DNA of 64,000 nucleotides from Tethya wilhelma. Taxonomy: Eukaryota > Porifera > Demospongiae > Tethyida > Tethyidae. Of this stretch, positions 11,165 through 23,734 are shown piece after piece. How positions within the stretch are numbered: the stretch's first letter is position 1; the number at the start of each line of letters is the position of its first letter. The notes below the pieces were generated by a model. The model made no database searches. It saw only the letters and a list, made by a program, of their open reading frames with translations, and had not been told where the DNA came from. The translations under genes were made by a program, and so were the position numbers. Location of the stretch: the NCBI GenBank assembly GCA_964030475.1, contig CAXIPT010000009.1, positions 4,409,874-4,473,873 on the forward strand, given 5' to 3'.

Positions 11165-12033
11165 ACAAGTAGAAAAAACATTAGAAATGTAATGCAAACA
11201 TAGGAATGGCCAAATCGTAAAAAAGTGAGCAAACAAGCCAGGAATGGTTGAGTGAGTTCATTTTACTGTGTCACCTTATGTTCATATCTCTACTGAGCTC
11301 AATGACATTGTAGACACAGGAATGAACTCACTCAATCTGACAACCATTCCTGGTTTGTTTGCTCACTTTTTTTTACAATTTGGCCATTCCTATGTTTGCA
11401 TTACATTTCTAATGTTGTTTGTACTTGTTTGTTCTATTTTTTTAATAATTGTTTACAATATCAGTGGAATTTAGTCTTTCAGTAGCTCACTCTGAGCAGA
11501 AAACTTGCCAACAGTCCTATATATGCCTTTCAGACAGCTGAAACTCTGAACCCCCAGGCTAAACGTGATTTATATCTATTATATTTGTCTTGTTAGCTAA
11601 AGATAACTTCCACTTGATTGGGTCGTTAGGCTAGCTAGCTAATGAATAGTGCATGTTTAGAAATTAATGGCCGCCATATGGAGAAGGCGCTTTTCGCCTT
11701 GTATCTAACGACTGAATGAGAGATACAAAAAACCGATGGCAAAAGCGACTGTCCCCAAAGAAACCAAGTTTGGAATCAAGTGAATAATCTCTAAGAAAAG
11801 TTGAGAAGAATAAGAAGAAGATGGAGGTTTGGCATATTTTAGATTGGTACTTTAGCGATGGTTTTAAGCCATGTTTTAGGGCTCATTAGAAAGAGAAAGA
11901 GGTAAATAGTAGCTTGAGAAGCCTTTTAGTGCCAAGCGCTCAGTTTTCGCAGGGTTATTCACGTGAATATTTGTATTGTGCTAATGGGCCATCCGTGCCA
12001 TTCCTATTTACCCAGTACTACCGTACTGGGAAT
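11165..12033 (+). mobile_element. F1 repeat element, subfamily B, near complete
   Basis: Fold-back module 11165-11428 (ACAAGTAGAAAA...TACTTGT; arms carry CATTAGAAATG and TAGGAATGGCCAAATCG, different from the common subfamily). Linker 11429-11655, F1 body from about 11656, terminal hairpin CCCAGTAC-loop-GTACTGGG at 12011-12030 and final AAT. The linker start (ttctatttttttaataattg) matches, in reverse, the sequence beside the subfamily-B copy at 53.7 kb. Confidence 0.85.
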
Positions 12034-12378
12034 AAGGAACCAGCTTAACCCTGGGGTTGAACTACATACATACATACTCAGAAACAATCTGGACAGATTT
12101 GGAGCAGTACTGTTTGATTCTCAAGCAATGCTTTAGCTAGATATTGTAATGTGATGTATTCATGCAATCAGTTTGACGGTTGATAATGGAATCATTGGAT
12201 GGTACATTGTGTCATGTATGTGTCTGGCCAGAATAATTTTTTTTGGGGTAAAATTATTTCTCTTTGCTACAATTCTGTTGGTTAGAACAAGCTTTACTAA
12301 GGGCCCACGATGATATGTTATCAAATTATGTATTGTATAGCGGCAATAGTAATATATATAGTGTCATTGTTATAACAT
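12034..12378. other. No gene recognised
   Basis: AT-rich. Probably contains the unrecognised 3' end of the adjacent minus-strand hAT. Confidence 0.4.
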
Positions 12379-15300
12379 TTAGGTTTGCTGGGGATTTGTT
12401 CTATCATCAAGTGTCTTAGGAAGTTTTCTTTGATGAGGCTCTGATGTCAGATCTTTACTGGCACTTATGACCTCCTCATACAAACCATCGTACTTGGCAT
12501 CAGTCCTAAGTGACTTCAAATGGGATACCAACAGTTTTGCCCCACGAACAACTTCGTGAACTGTGGCTTGCAGGTTGATTGACAACTACTCTGATTCAGA
12601 GAACAACAGATATAAGACAGTTTAAGTACAAAGAATGTATTAAAATTTTCCAATCTTATAGCCATTCCATTGCCTTTGGCTTCATATTCATCATGACCAA
12701 GTTTTATCACATCATGTGCACTTTGAAGAACAGTAGCTTCGAAGAATGTTCCCAATTGATCTGTGCCTCACAGTCCATCATGTAGGACAAAGCATTCGTA
12801 GGTTAGGCATGATTTCACCTGTGTTCAAGGTGATCTCCTTTGTCCAACTGTCAAACAGAGATAGTCGCTTCGGAGACAATTTGATTAACTGGGTCAATTC
12901 ATAAACAAAACTCATTGTATCTCTGATATCACAAGAACGTGTAACTTCCTTGACACAGAGATTTAAGCTGTGCACTAGGAAATGAACATACAGTGTATGA
13001 GGAGATTCTCTTGAAAAGTGCCTGTACACCATTTCCAGTACCACTCATATTTGCAGCACCATCATATCATGCCTGTCCACAACATTGTTTCATGGACAAT
13101 GAGCATCTAATCAAGATGTCTTTGATTGCTGAAAAAAATAGTCTCAGCTCTAGTGTGCAGGAAGCTGTTAGTCCAAGTGTGTCTTCATGTACATCATAGT
13201 TAGTATCGACCCATCTAAATGAGATTGACAATTGCTCATTACGGGACACATTAGTAGCTTCGTTAGCTAGAATAGAAGAAGCACTGGACTCAGGTAAGAG
13301 TTTGCCTAACACTGACTGCTTCATTTGATTAATTAATTCATTAACTATTACTGGTGAGGTGTACTCTTTCTCTTTTAACCAAGATGTTAGCCCAGGGCAA
13401 GTTTCCCCACGAAGTAGTAATAGTTGGTACAAATTCCCCCCAAGATCAGCCAAACCTTCCTTACGCCCACTTAAAGGTAAACCCTGACGGAACTAAGAAC
13501 TGTATAGATTCGAGTAACCTCATGAACATTGTCCTATGATGTGCTTGTTGACTACAAAGTTGAGAGCTTAATTGTGCATCAATACCAATACCCTTTATAA
13601 TATTATGTGCTAATTTCATACCTGATTCTTTGTGCAGGTTACTACCTTCGTGGTTGCGAAATTTTACCAATGCATTTCTCCAATTAGAAAAACCACCAGA
13701 CACTACTCCATTTTTCATTCATACTAACTAAGCCTTGGTCTCTAGCATTGAGGCAAGTTCCACAGAACACTTTGTAGTTGGTAGTACACACTGAAATCTA
13801 GGGGTGAAGTTTGCACCTGCTACTCTGGGGGTGCATGAGACTTCATTGTACTACATATTCCCTGCTTGGTGAGGTACGACTGCTTTCTTTTTGAACCATC
13901 TAAATTCATACTAGGCTGATGAGGAGTAGTGTAGTTAGTACAGCATGGACACTCACAAAGTAACTCAGACATGATCATAGCAGCCCAAGAATCGGAAGAT
14001 TCACTTGTTCTTGACTGTGCCTCTGCATTTTGACTCCCATCATCTGCTTCTGAATCAACTTCAGTCTGATTTTCTACATGTTCCAACTTGCTGACCATTT
14101 TCTCATTATGCTTGACTTTGAAATAGTCTTGAATAGTCTTTTTGCCTGACATTGTACTCCACAAAATAGTTACATCTAATCTATAACCACCACATGGTTC
14201 TCTAATTATAGGTCTAGACTAAGATTTTGAAACTTAGCTCAAACAGCCAGTCCGACTTAAGCAGCTCAGTGCTGGATTGGATTCTGAAGCTGTTAGTCCA
14301 AGTGTGTCTTCATGTACATCATAGTTAGTATCGACCCATCTAAATGAGATTGACATTTGCTCATTATGGGACACATTAGTAGCTTCGTAAACTAGAATAG
14401 AAAATCACAATGAAGCACTGGACTCAGATAAGAGTTTGCGTAACACTGACTGCTTCATTTGATTAATTAATTCATTAACTATTACTGGTGAGGTGTACTC
14501 TTTCTCTTTTAACCAAGATGTTAGCCCAGGGCAAGTTTCCCCACGAAGTAGTAATAGTTGGTACAAATTGCCCCCAAGATCAGCCAAACCTTCCTTATGC
14601 CCACTTAAAGGTAAACCCTGACGAACTAAGAACTGTATAGATTCGAGTAACCTCATGAACATTGTCCTATGATGTGCTTGTTGACTACAAAGTTGAGAGC
14701 TTAATTGTGCATCAATACCAATACCCTTTATAATACTATGTGCTAATTTCATACCTGATTCTTTGTGCAGGTTACTACCTTCGTGGTTGCAAAATTTTAC
14801 CAATGCATTTCTCCAATTAGAAAAACCACCAGACACTACTCCATTTTTCATTCATACTAACTAAGCCTTGGTCTCTAGCATTGAGGCAAGTTCCACAGAA
14901 CACTTTGTAGTTGGTAGTACACACTGAAATCTAGGGGTGAAGTTTGCACCTGCTACTCTGGGGGTGCATGAGACTTCATTGTACTACATATTCCCTGCTT
15001 GGTGAGGTACGACTGCTTTCTTTTTGAACCATCTAAATTCATACTAGGCTGATGAGGAGTAGTGTAGTTATGGACACTCACAAAGTAACTCAGACATGAT
15101 CATAGCAGCCCGAGAATCGGAAGATTCACTTGTTCTTGACTGTGCCTCTGCATTTTGACTCCCATCATCTGCTTCTGAATCAACTTCAGTCTGATTTTCT
15201 ACATGTTCCTACTTGCTGGCCATTTTCTCATTATGCTTGACTTTGAAATAGTCTTGAATAGTCTTTTTGCCTGACATTAGTTAAAATTAGTTAAAAATAG

Positions 15301-15501
15301 TTACATCTAATCTATAACCACCACATGGTTCTCTAATTATAGGTCTAGACTAAAATTTTGAAACTTCAAGTGCATTTATGCAATTGGAGAGCTTAAACAG
15401 CCAGTCCGACTTAAGCAGCTCAGTGCTGGATTGGATTCAGGTCTGAAAAATGGGGGGGGGGGGCGCTGGCCCCTGTGGCCACCCTTGTTCCTACGCCTAT
15501 G
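12379..15501 (-). pseudogene. ZMYM1-like hAT transposase, rearranged
   Basis: Seen, in transcription order: a 5' end CATAGGCGTAGGAAC (15501-15487) like hAT termini; MSGKKTIQDYF (14154 down); Cys-rich LLCECPCCTNYTTPHQPS; GGFSNWRNALVKFRNHE with HKESGMKLA (TTF-type zinc-finger-like block); QQAHHRTMFMRLLESIQFLV; GLADLGGNLYQLLLLRGE; EYTSPVIVNELINQM; ILANEATNVSRNEQLSIS; FLVHSLNLCVKEVTRSCDI and SPKRLSLFDSWTKEI. Known: this is the order of ZMYM1-like proteins, which descend from hAT transposases. Stops and frameshifts break the frame. The 5' half is present twice (see the duplication entry). No C-terminal dimerisation block was found, so the 3' end is lost. Confidence 0.8.
13161..15438. repeat. Tandem duplication of the hAT 5' half (units 13161-14285 and 14286-15438)
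   Basis: Both units start at gaagctgttagtccaagtgt and end near cagtgctggattggattc. They are nearly identical. Unit 2 lacks a few bases (for example near 15065) and has an extra 25-30 bases near 15368. The boundary at 14285/14286 joins the promoter-proximal end of one unit directly to the middle of the next. Confidence 0.9.
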
Positions 15502-15539
15502 TATATAGCATAGGCTTGTTCTATATGGAGATACCAAAA

Positions 15540-17810
15540 CTTGGGAGTACCTGGCTATAGCTGCTGGTGAGGGATTTTTATATACCGCAAATAGGCTGTG
15601 CTTTCCCACTGACCAAGAGTCTTGATTCGCAGCAGCTGTTGTAGCTGCTCCAATTCAATCTTAGAATATGACCACAATACAACTTCTGATCCACATTGGC
15701 CTCTTTCAGACCCAAACTTAGCTCTTCTACGAATCGCTGGCATAAGAGTGGCTTCCTATTAGAAATATGAAAAAGTGGACCTGCCTCTGTCCAAAGATAT
15801 TGCAACAAACTTGACACTGGACACAAGTTAGATCCAGTCTTCACTAAGTACAGATAAACACCTTTCGAAACAGGACGCCTTAATTCGTAACCGTTGGTTC
15901 ACTGGAATTTTCAACTGAAATATCTGCAAAACTCAAATGCACTGACTCATTATATGCATCATCAGGCCAATTCTCAGAAAAAAAACTCCCAAGCGACGAG
16001 CAGCCCATAACATCTTCTTGTCAAAGTCACAATGTTTGTGAGATGATGACCACACCTTCTGCAACTCCTGCAGAATTGATGGAGTAATGGGTAAACAAGT
16101 ACGCTCATCTGCTCCTTTCTCAGCTTCATGACGTAATCGAGACGGGGCCAAGCTATTGCTTGAAATAGATCCCTAAGACCAGCTTGAATTTGCAGGTATC
16201 TCAGCGCAGACAGGTACACGTTGACAGTTCTGTGCTTCAGCGTCTGGCTGACACAAACATGCATACAAGGTTTTCAGATAGAGGTAGAGGTGACAAAACT
16301 CAATTTACTTGTGGAAACCTATTCCGACTGTGCTAAACCTTTTGAAAATAGATCGAATTGAACAAGTTCCTCCAATTGAGGGACATCCAGTCTGGTTGCT
16401 AATAGATCAGTGCCTGCAACAGCTTGCTTGGTGCCACTCTGTTGGCTGTAGGCACCTGTTGAATAAATAACGGTAAGTTATCTTGGGATAGGTATCTGCT
16501 GCCAAATTATCTTTACCAGGAAGGTGTTCCGATATACTTTATGAAGAAAAAATTAAACTTTGTCATGAAGAAAAACAGACATCTCACAAGGTGCTATGTT
16601 CTTACTCCATGCAGAACGTAAGATAGCTACCACAGCAGCATCGTCACATTTGACTAACACTGTCTTCCCCTGCCACTTTTCACCCCACATTACTCCAACT
16701 GGCAAAAGCTCTTTTACGGTGATATGAACCGAGGCCTTTGATTTGGGCCATTAGACCTGAAACTACTGAGAGCCACACCATGCCCTGCAAACCCAGTTGA
16801 AAAGTGGCAGAAACATGCTTTCTAGACATACATGCTAACATCTTATGACCATTCTAGTACAACAAAAATGTGGACCACCATTGAAGGTCAGAACGAAAAC
16901 CATGCAGCATTTAGATGGATATGGTGATGCAGTTCCTTTGCTGTCATAGACGATGTGATCCTGTTATGTAAGAAGGATCGACCTCAGGGAGACGACCTTG
17001 CAGGCATGTTAAGAGTTGGCCAATGGTGCTTGACTTCCTACGTTGCCAAGACTGAATATAGTGATTTCAGCCGCACCAGTTTGTCGTCTGGTAGTCTGAT
17101 CTCCATGCTAAGAGGAGTATCCAGCAAGATGTCTAAGAACACCAACACCATTGCAGGGCCTTCCACCTTGGATGCTGAGACAGGTACCTCCAATGTCTCA
17201 TGTAATGAAAGTGCCAGGCTGAGAGCAGTTGCACACTCATCAAATCCTGGGTCGTCAAACAGTAAATAATCATTCAGGTAATGGATAGCTGCCCTAATAC
17301 CTCTCTGCTTTATCATCCACATTAATCCATCTGTCATTGCATTTTTGGAGCAGACCGAAGTTCAAATGGTAGCACTGTATCCACATAAATCTCTTGCCTC
17401 CATCCCATACTCAGGAGATGTCGATCATCCAAATGGACCAGAATGATACGATATGCGCTCTCCAGATCCAGTTTGGCTAACATCGCTCCACTTCCTTTTT
17501 GGAAGATAACGCTGATCGCATCATCAACCCTGCTATAAAAGAGGCAACACAATGCTGGATCAATGCCACTGTTGACGCTTCTCTTCATTAGTCTACAATT
17601 AACCACCACTTTCCTGGCTTTGGTATAATCCCAAAGCGACTAGAGTGGATCTCCAAAGAATCCAATGGGCCAGTGGTTCGTGCTAAACCATATTTTTCCT
17701 TCAGATAGTCCTCCACCACTTGCCTGTTATTCCAAACTGATGACATGTTACAGCTACCAGCTTGACATTGATGCTAGTAGGTACTAGACATACTGCAGAA
17801 GTGATGCCCA
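15540..17810 (-). pseudogene. DIRS-like retroelement: reverse transcriptase, RNase H and tyrosine recombinase
   Basis: Seen, in transcription order: RT start VVEDYLKEKYGLARTTGPLD and FGIIPKPGKWW (about 17730-17600); AMLAKLDLESAYRI (motif A); LPFELRSAPK (motif B); GIRAAIHYLNDYLLFDDPG (about 17310-17250, YLDD-type box read as YLND); LVFLDILLDTPLSMEIRLPD. RNase H: VMWGEKWQGKTVLVKCDDAA and VAILRSAWSKN (about 16710-16600). Tyrosine recombinase: TLKHRTVNVYLSALRYLQIQ (about 16240), KTGSNLCPVSSLLQYLW (about 15840), LGQWESTAYLRYIKIP (about 15605-15560). Known: RT-RNase H followed by a tyrosine recombinase instead of a DDE integrase defines DIRS-like elements. Several frameshifts, including inside the recombinase CGH..R segment, and an altered RT box mark it as dead. 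Confidence 0.85.
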
Positions 17811-18433
17811 TGCATCCCTTGTTATAGTGGGGTAGTGATGCCACAAAACTAATGAGCTGCTGGCCTAGGAGCCACCATGCTTTAGATCCTCAAAGTATCT
17901 GTAGCAACCATTCAACACTGTGGCATCATCCACATGTACGACACCGTCACCTGTGAGTAAGAATTGCCTGCATGACTATGTATGTGCTCCATGCATTATT
18001 CATACATCCAAGACACTACACAAGGAATTATATTTATGTAGAGAAAATTCAAAGTTCATAATTAAAATTGAGATGATTGGTTAACTGACAAATCAGCAAT
18101 GATTGTACCAAGGTGATAATATGATAAACCATGACAAATTGGAACTCCATGGTGGTCCGACATAATTTGGCACCCAAAGAATCACTAGACATATGAATAA
18201 ACCATAACTCCCTGAAGATAACTGAGCTCTGACTCATGTACAATAAATCATGTGATTGTCCATCAGTCTCAAACAAGATCTGCAGCCATTAAGCACTGCC
18301 ACTCTTGGCCCCTGGGTCCTTACGGGAGGGGGGGGGGAAGTTGGATGGTCCTCCAGAGTGGCTCGTGTAGAGGAACACAATGACTTTTGGTGATCAGCTG
18401 AGCATTCACATGCCTCCAAATAGCCTCTTAAAT

Positions 18434-19072
18434 CAGTCCCTCCCCGCTATGCTTATTGCTAAGCACGTGGAGGGCCTGGTCTCCAAAATCACGTGAGTGA
18501 TGTCAAGGGTAGAACTTAGGTAGAAACTTGATTTGCATATGTGGGCAGGTCGAGTAAGAAAGTGTAGTCCTGCCCACACAACTCACAGCACAAGCCAAGA
18601 GAGATCGATGACAAGCTTGTTTCAAGTGTATGAACGTAAGTACAGTACAAATTTGCTTGTAAATGGCTGCGATTAGTATTTGTACCTGCTTTTTGCTCTT
18701 GCTGGAATGCTGGCCTTCCTATACATGCAAATACGCGAGTAGTCTGTGACAGTATTTTTTTCTGGCCATAGATGGCTCACAAAATAAGCCTAACTAAGCT
18801 AAAACAAGCTAAATTTAAAGTCTTAGAACACAAGCGCTACTGTAGTATGTTACTAAACTGTCTGCAAAAAATTTTTTGCCTGGACTCATGAGGGCTTTTA
18901 GCTCTAGCTAATTTTGAGTGGGCGGATAAACCACTGAACAGCTTTCCGCCCACGCGCACTTTTTGTGACGCAACTCACGTGATTTTGGAGACCAGGTCCT
19001 CCCCGCACTTAGCAATAAGCATAGCAGGGAGGGACTGGTTTACTCAGCAATAAGCATAGCAGGGAGGGACTG
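18434..19072. mobile_element. MITE with ~70-bp terminal inverted repeats
   Basis: Left arm CAGTCCCTCCCCGCTATGCT (from 18434) is the inverse of the right arm ...AGCATAGCAGGGAGGGACTG (ending 19037). The match runs on through a CTGGTCTCCAAAATCACGTG block on both sides (about 18477-18506 and 18971-19001). The last 33 bp of the right arm are repeated once (to 19072). No coding capacity. It sits between the two recognisable parts of the DIRS-like element. Confidence 0.85.
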
Positions 19073-19080
19073 GTGACAGA

Positions 19081-19880
19081 GTGTACCTGCTGCTGTTCCA
19101 AGCAAAACAAGCTCATTTCACTACTGAACACCCCTTGAGGAGTAAGTTAATGACTCAAAATCCTGCTCTTTCTCTTTTCCTAACTTCTCAGTGGAGAGAG
19201 GAGCAAGAGCACAATTTGCTGACGTATGGTCTGTCTCAAGGCAGTGCTTGTTTAGATTGGCCAGAGAAGTGGTAGTATATAGAGGGAGGAGTTCAAAAAT
19301 GACCAATCCACCTTGGGCCTCCCAATGAATTGCTCTGTTGGACACCACTGGTCCCTGTTGAAGAAACAGGAGCCCAAGTCTCTGCCGGTGGAAATTCAGG
19401 AAGCTTCAATCGTGCTACTGTCTCCTTGGTCCCAGGTGGGGCGACCTCACCACCTGTAGGAGAACCAACAGGCTTTAATATCAATAACCAAATTAATGTC
19501 CCCCCAAGGGGAGCCACCAATCTCACACAGTCGCACAGACCAACATACCACAGTCCGTGAGGACTCTGTGGACACCACCAAAATATACTTGAACCACAAT
19601 TATTAATACTTAGCTCCGGAGGGGGTGAATCTGAGCTGCCTGCCTCCCAAGCAAGTCAATCTTTATGGCATGCCTGTTACAAATAAATCTTCACTTACCC
19701 TCCATGGCATCAGAACTCCCAGGAGTCACAGGTTGTCTGTCAGTACTTCTCCGTCAAAATGTCCTTAGATAGCTCTAGCTATAGCCGACAGAGCCAAAGT
19801 GCCTGATGGACCAGGGGCATCAGCAGGAGTGTCCTTTGGAGTGAGAGACATCGTTGGCCCGATAGACAACAGGATTCAAC
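19081..19880 (-). pseudogene. Possible gag-like 5' part of the DIRS-like element
   Basis: Minus-strand sequence at 19865-19770 reads MSLTPKDTPADAPGPSGT followed by LALSAIARAI. A second Pro/Gly-rich block lies at 19526-19293 (MRLVAPLGGTLIWLL..., with LPEFPPAETWAPVSSTG). Composition and position upstream of the RT fit a DIRS-type gag, but I see no diagnostic domain and the frame is broken. It could instead be unrelated low-complexity sequence. Confidence 0.35.
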
Positions 19881-20256
19881 GAGATTGAAAGAAACAGTGG
19901 CAGTTTTGTGTGAATGTGGCTGAAGAATTATTGGTGTGCATGCCCACTACCTACTGCATGCCAAAGTGATTGGATGGGGGGACTCCTTGTCATTAGCCAC
20001 GTCTAACTCAATTAAACTTCATGCATATGCGCCAATTGTTTTGACTCAGGGGAGTTAAAACATGGGACAAACTTAAGGGTGGTCGGTCAAAGCAACACGC
20101 AAATAGTGCGCGAAGAGCGCAGGCAGGAAGAATTGCATCATAATTTTGTAGTTTAACATCACCACAAACCTCAACAGGAAGTCCTGCAAGTTTGCGCATG
20201 TGTAAAGTATGCGCGGGCTCTTAGACAGCTGAATTGCAATTATTTTTGCAACAAAA
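19881..20256. other. No gene recognised
   Basis: No supported coding sequence. The 5' region of the Mutator-like gene (promoter, possible terminus) should lie here, but no terminal repeat was identified. Confidence 0.4.
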
Positions 20257-23200
20257 ATGATGCCCTTTTCAAGGAGAAAGCAGGCATCAAAGGAGGCTAA
20301 CAGGGCTAGGTGGCAACCCTACCAGATACCAGAGAGCAACAGGAGAGGTAATTATTAAAAAAAACAATAATTGAACAATGAGTAGCAATACAACAAAGTT
20401 ATCTCCAGCAGCTGCCAATGACCACATCTTTCGAGAGCTGGTCGGTGAGGAGGAGAGTGAGGTAGAGCAACAGGAGCTGCAAAGCACTACCCAGGACTAA
20501 ACCCTGACCCCCAACGCAGCCATGGTGAGGAGGAGAGTGTGAGAATGGGTCTCAGGTAGACAGTGACGTCATGGCAGATGCCAGTGACTGTCTTGACAAG
20601 CAGGGCTTTTCCATCAACATGAGTCAATTCTCGTCAACACCTCTCTCCACATGTCTAAGTCTGGAGCAGACTCCCCCATCATCACTGGAAGCACAAAGTC
20701 ATGGATGATGAACAACACAGTTCTGTCATTCATTATGAACGGTCAGCTCTTTTTGGAATACGATCGCATAGCTCGAATGATTGGACTCCCATCGTGTTCT
20801 GAGAGTCAGTGGCATCGCATCATTGAGTGGCTTGAGACACATACCACTGCACTGGCTGACTGTTCGTGTGAGCAGGTGAGGGAGAAGATACGACAGCGTG
20901 GAGACAACACCAACTGGATGGCCTCGTATGATGAGTTCTATCTCACCAGAGGCCATTACTCCAACAACAGCTCTGCCACCATGCACCACTACGAGACAGG
21001 TACAGACAGTTTGTTGAATTTATAATCTATTATTTGTATTTATTTATATATCTATTATATTATATATTCTATTATTTATTATTATTATTATTACTATTAT
21101 TATCTATTATTTATATTTATTTGTATATCTATTATTTATATTTATTTATATTTATAATCTATTATTTATAATCTATTATTATCTATTTATTATTTTAGAA
21201 GGTACAGACAGTTTGTTGAATTTATAATCAAAATAATGCTCACCATTTTCCGTGTTTCAACTAGGTATGCACACCGAACCAAGCAGGGTCCACGTCACAA
21301 CTGGGAAGGCACCACTGGCAGCGTGGAAGGTGACATGCTGGAAGAGATCCTCACTGGTGTGCAGGCAGAGGGATTCGTTCTTTCGGAGTTGGTAGTAGAC
21401 AAGGACACTAGTGTCAATGCTATCTACTGCCAACACTTTCCGGAGGGAACGATTACATACTGCAGCAACCACTGCTCCAAGACACTTCACTACGATCTAT
21501 CTAAAATCAAACAGAACAAGTGCATGGTAATGAATTCATCATGATTACAACGAACATTTACATATATCTCACATTATATTGTTCACAGTGCCATAGTCAG
21601 GGTCTTCCAAGATGCAAGAGAATGCCAGAATCATTCCTTGCCAGCTGCAAAGCCACCCTCAACATTCTCACTGCTTCTGTGCTGGAAAAGGAAGACCCAC
21701 TTGCAAAGTTCTCGGAAGGAATTCAGAACTTCTACGAGCACTACTGCAGGGACAACCACACCTCTGACTGGTGTACACATGACAAGATACTGCAAAAATA
21801 CAAATGCTATCACATAATGACAAAATTAATCATTACATATATACACAGGAACACGATGGGGCACCATATATTTCCAAACACTGGTTTATCTGTGAGTCCC
21901 AGAGTGGTCTGTTCAAAGGAGATGGCTAAACGACCCCAAGACTATGTCTAAACATGGACACATCACCACAAACACTGTCGAGGGGTTCCATGGGCTAGCA
22001 CTGATGTACCGTGGGAAGAGGACTGACCTTGGCCACTCCCACTACATCTGTAAAACAAATATGGCCATTTGTCACAAGGTAGTTTTTTACAATTCAATAT
22101 TTCACTTACGATCAATATTATATGCATCGGTAGAACCTCGGCCCCATATGGAAAGTGCTATGCCTCATGAGGATGGGAGTACAAATCCCATCTGACGCCA
22201 TCTCCAGCACCCTGCAGGATTAGCAAGAGTGGTACAAGAAGTGCAAGAAATGGTCCACACAAGAGTACCACCACAAACGGTAACACTTACTGCAAATAAA
22301 CCAAACATGAAGTGAAATTTAAGCATGGTGTGTTTCTACAGTAACTTACAGAAGAAGGCAAAGAAGGCACGGCATGAACAAGAGAAAGAGTACATGAACA
22401 ATTTGGACAACCTGTTGGAGAGTACTCAGGCCATGGTCAAGGTGAACGAGAGGACCCTCTACCAGACGAACCAGATGATGTCATGGATGGCGTCGAGGAG
22501 GGGCCTGATCCTGGTATGGAGGGAGTGGACACTGATGACGACGGCAGTGACACAGAGGTTCTGCATATCCTCTTTGACATCGAGACCACTGACCTGGGTG
22601 TATACACCCCAACACATTACTGAAATTGCTGCCAAAGTGATCAGTGTACCTCTTTCAGGGCTTTCTTCACCTTCATTCTCCTCACTTATCAAAACATCTC
22701 GCAAGATCTCTGCAAGAGGTGCCACACCTATTATTACAAAAAATTACATGAATTTATAAATTTATGTAATTGTATAGCAAAACAGACGACAGTCATCACT
22801 GCTGCAATGTTGACCCCTTACTCAAGTGTTCCCTGACTTCATCAGTTGGGTAACACTTCTCATTGAAGAAGTTTCATCACAAACAGGCAATTCATATCAC
22901 CCAGGTAATAAGTAATAGTTGACAATAATATTATACATACTGTGTTAATGAAGATTGACTGTTTTCCCTTCAGTATTGGTTGCTCATAACGGCTTCTCCC
23001 ACTGCTAATTGCTGAGGTAGAGAGACGTCCTCTCCTGTCCACTGCTTGTCTGACGTCTCAAAATCTCCATTTTTCTGACACTCTGCCACACATTCAGCAG
23101 AAGAAGAAAGATGGAGTTGATTGCTTGCGAGATGTACAGAGTTTCAAACTTGAAGCACTGTACTCACATTTTTTCCCATTTTATTTTATCTTACTTGGAC

Positions 23201-23690
23201 AATTATAGCACACAGAGCTCTAGCAGATGTGGAGGCAATGGAGAAGCTGATCATGCAAACTCCTCTAGGAGAGTTACTGGGTGACCTTCCCTCCAGAACC
23301 ACAGCACACCAGCTTCAATTGTGGAAGCTTCAGACTGGGAGTCATCAACGTTGCTCTGTCCTGCTTCGAGCGCTTGGTAACAATACCAAGCAAAGAGCCT
23401 TGGCTTGACCTATCACGAGCTTAAATTCCTCAGGAACTCAAGTGACTGCACAGCTGACTTCTTGACGGTGCTCTCCAACAAGGGAGTCAACAGCAAGCCA
23501 CTCAGAGAGAAGCTCGCGACTTATCAAGCCTTGAAGCAGACCAGTCTGACAGCAAGTTTTACCTCATCCGCCACTCTCCTCCTCACCATCGAGATTTCAC
23601 CTCAACCGGCTCTTCTAAGAGCCACCACAATCACAAAAGATTTCACTCTGATCTGCCACATGTACAAATTATTTTCTACTCGCGTTCAAT
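20257..23690 (+). pseudogene. Mutator-like transposase fused to a DEDDh 3'-5' exonuclease, multi-exon, damaged
   Basis: Seen: exon 1 from ATGATG at 20257 (MMPFSRRKQASKEANRARW) to a GT donor at 20348. The transposase part runs SQWHRIIEWLETHTTALADC, WMASYDEFYLTRGHYSNNSS (ends 20999), RTKQGPRHNWEGTTGSVEGD and LSELVVDKDTSVNAI (21265-21526), CHSQGLPRCKRM (from 21589), TTNTVEGFHGLALMYRGKR and HYICKTNMAICHK (to 22078), NLGPIWKVLCL (from 22134). Short GT-AG introns are intact: 21527-21588, 22079-22133, 22279-22341. After an acidic linker comes HILFDIETTDLG (about 22560-22600). Then LLIAEVERRP, FKLEALYSHFFP and AHRALADVEAMEKLIM (about 23209-23257), motifs of a DEDDh exonuclease. Known: YDEFYLTRG/VEGFHGLA-type proteins are annotated as Mutator-like transposases. 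Stops (about 22222, 20500) and frameshifts (about 21920, 21950, 22610) make it a pseudogene. The fusion is inferred from continuous order and strand. Confidence 0.65.
21000..21235. repeat. TATTATTTAT-type low-complexity expansion between 28-bp direct repeats
   Basis: The block ggtacagacagtttgttgaa plus eight further bases occurs at 20999-21027 and again at 21202-21229. The 175 bp between are almost only A and T (TATTATT/ATCTATTATTTATA units). It sits in an intron of the Mutator-like gene, starting at the splice donor. Confidence 0.85.
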
Positions 23691-23734
23691 ACTAAATAAA
23701 CCGCGTAGGCATACAATCCACTTCAAAGGAGCAG

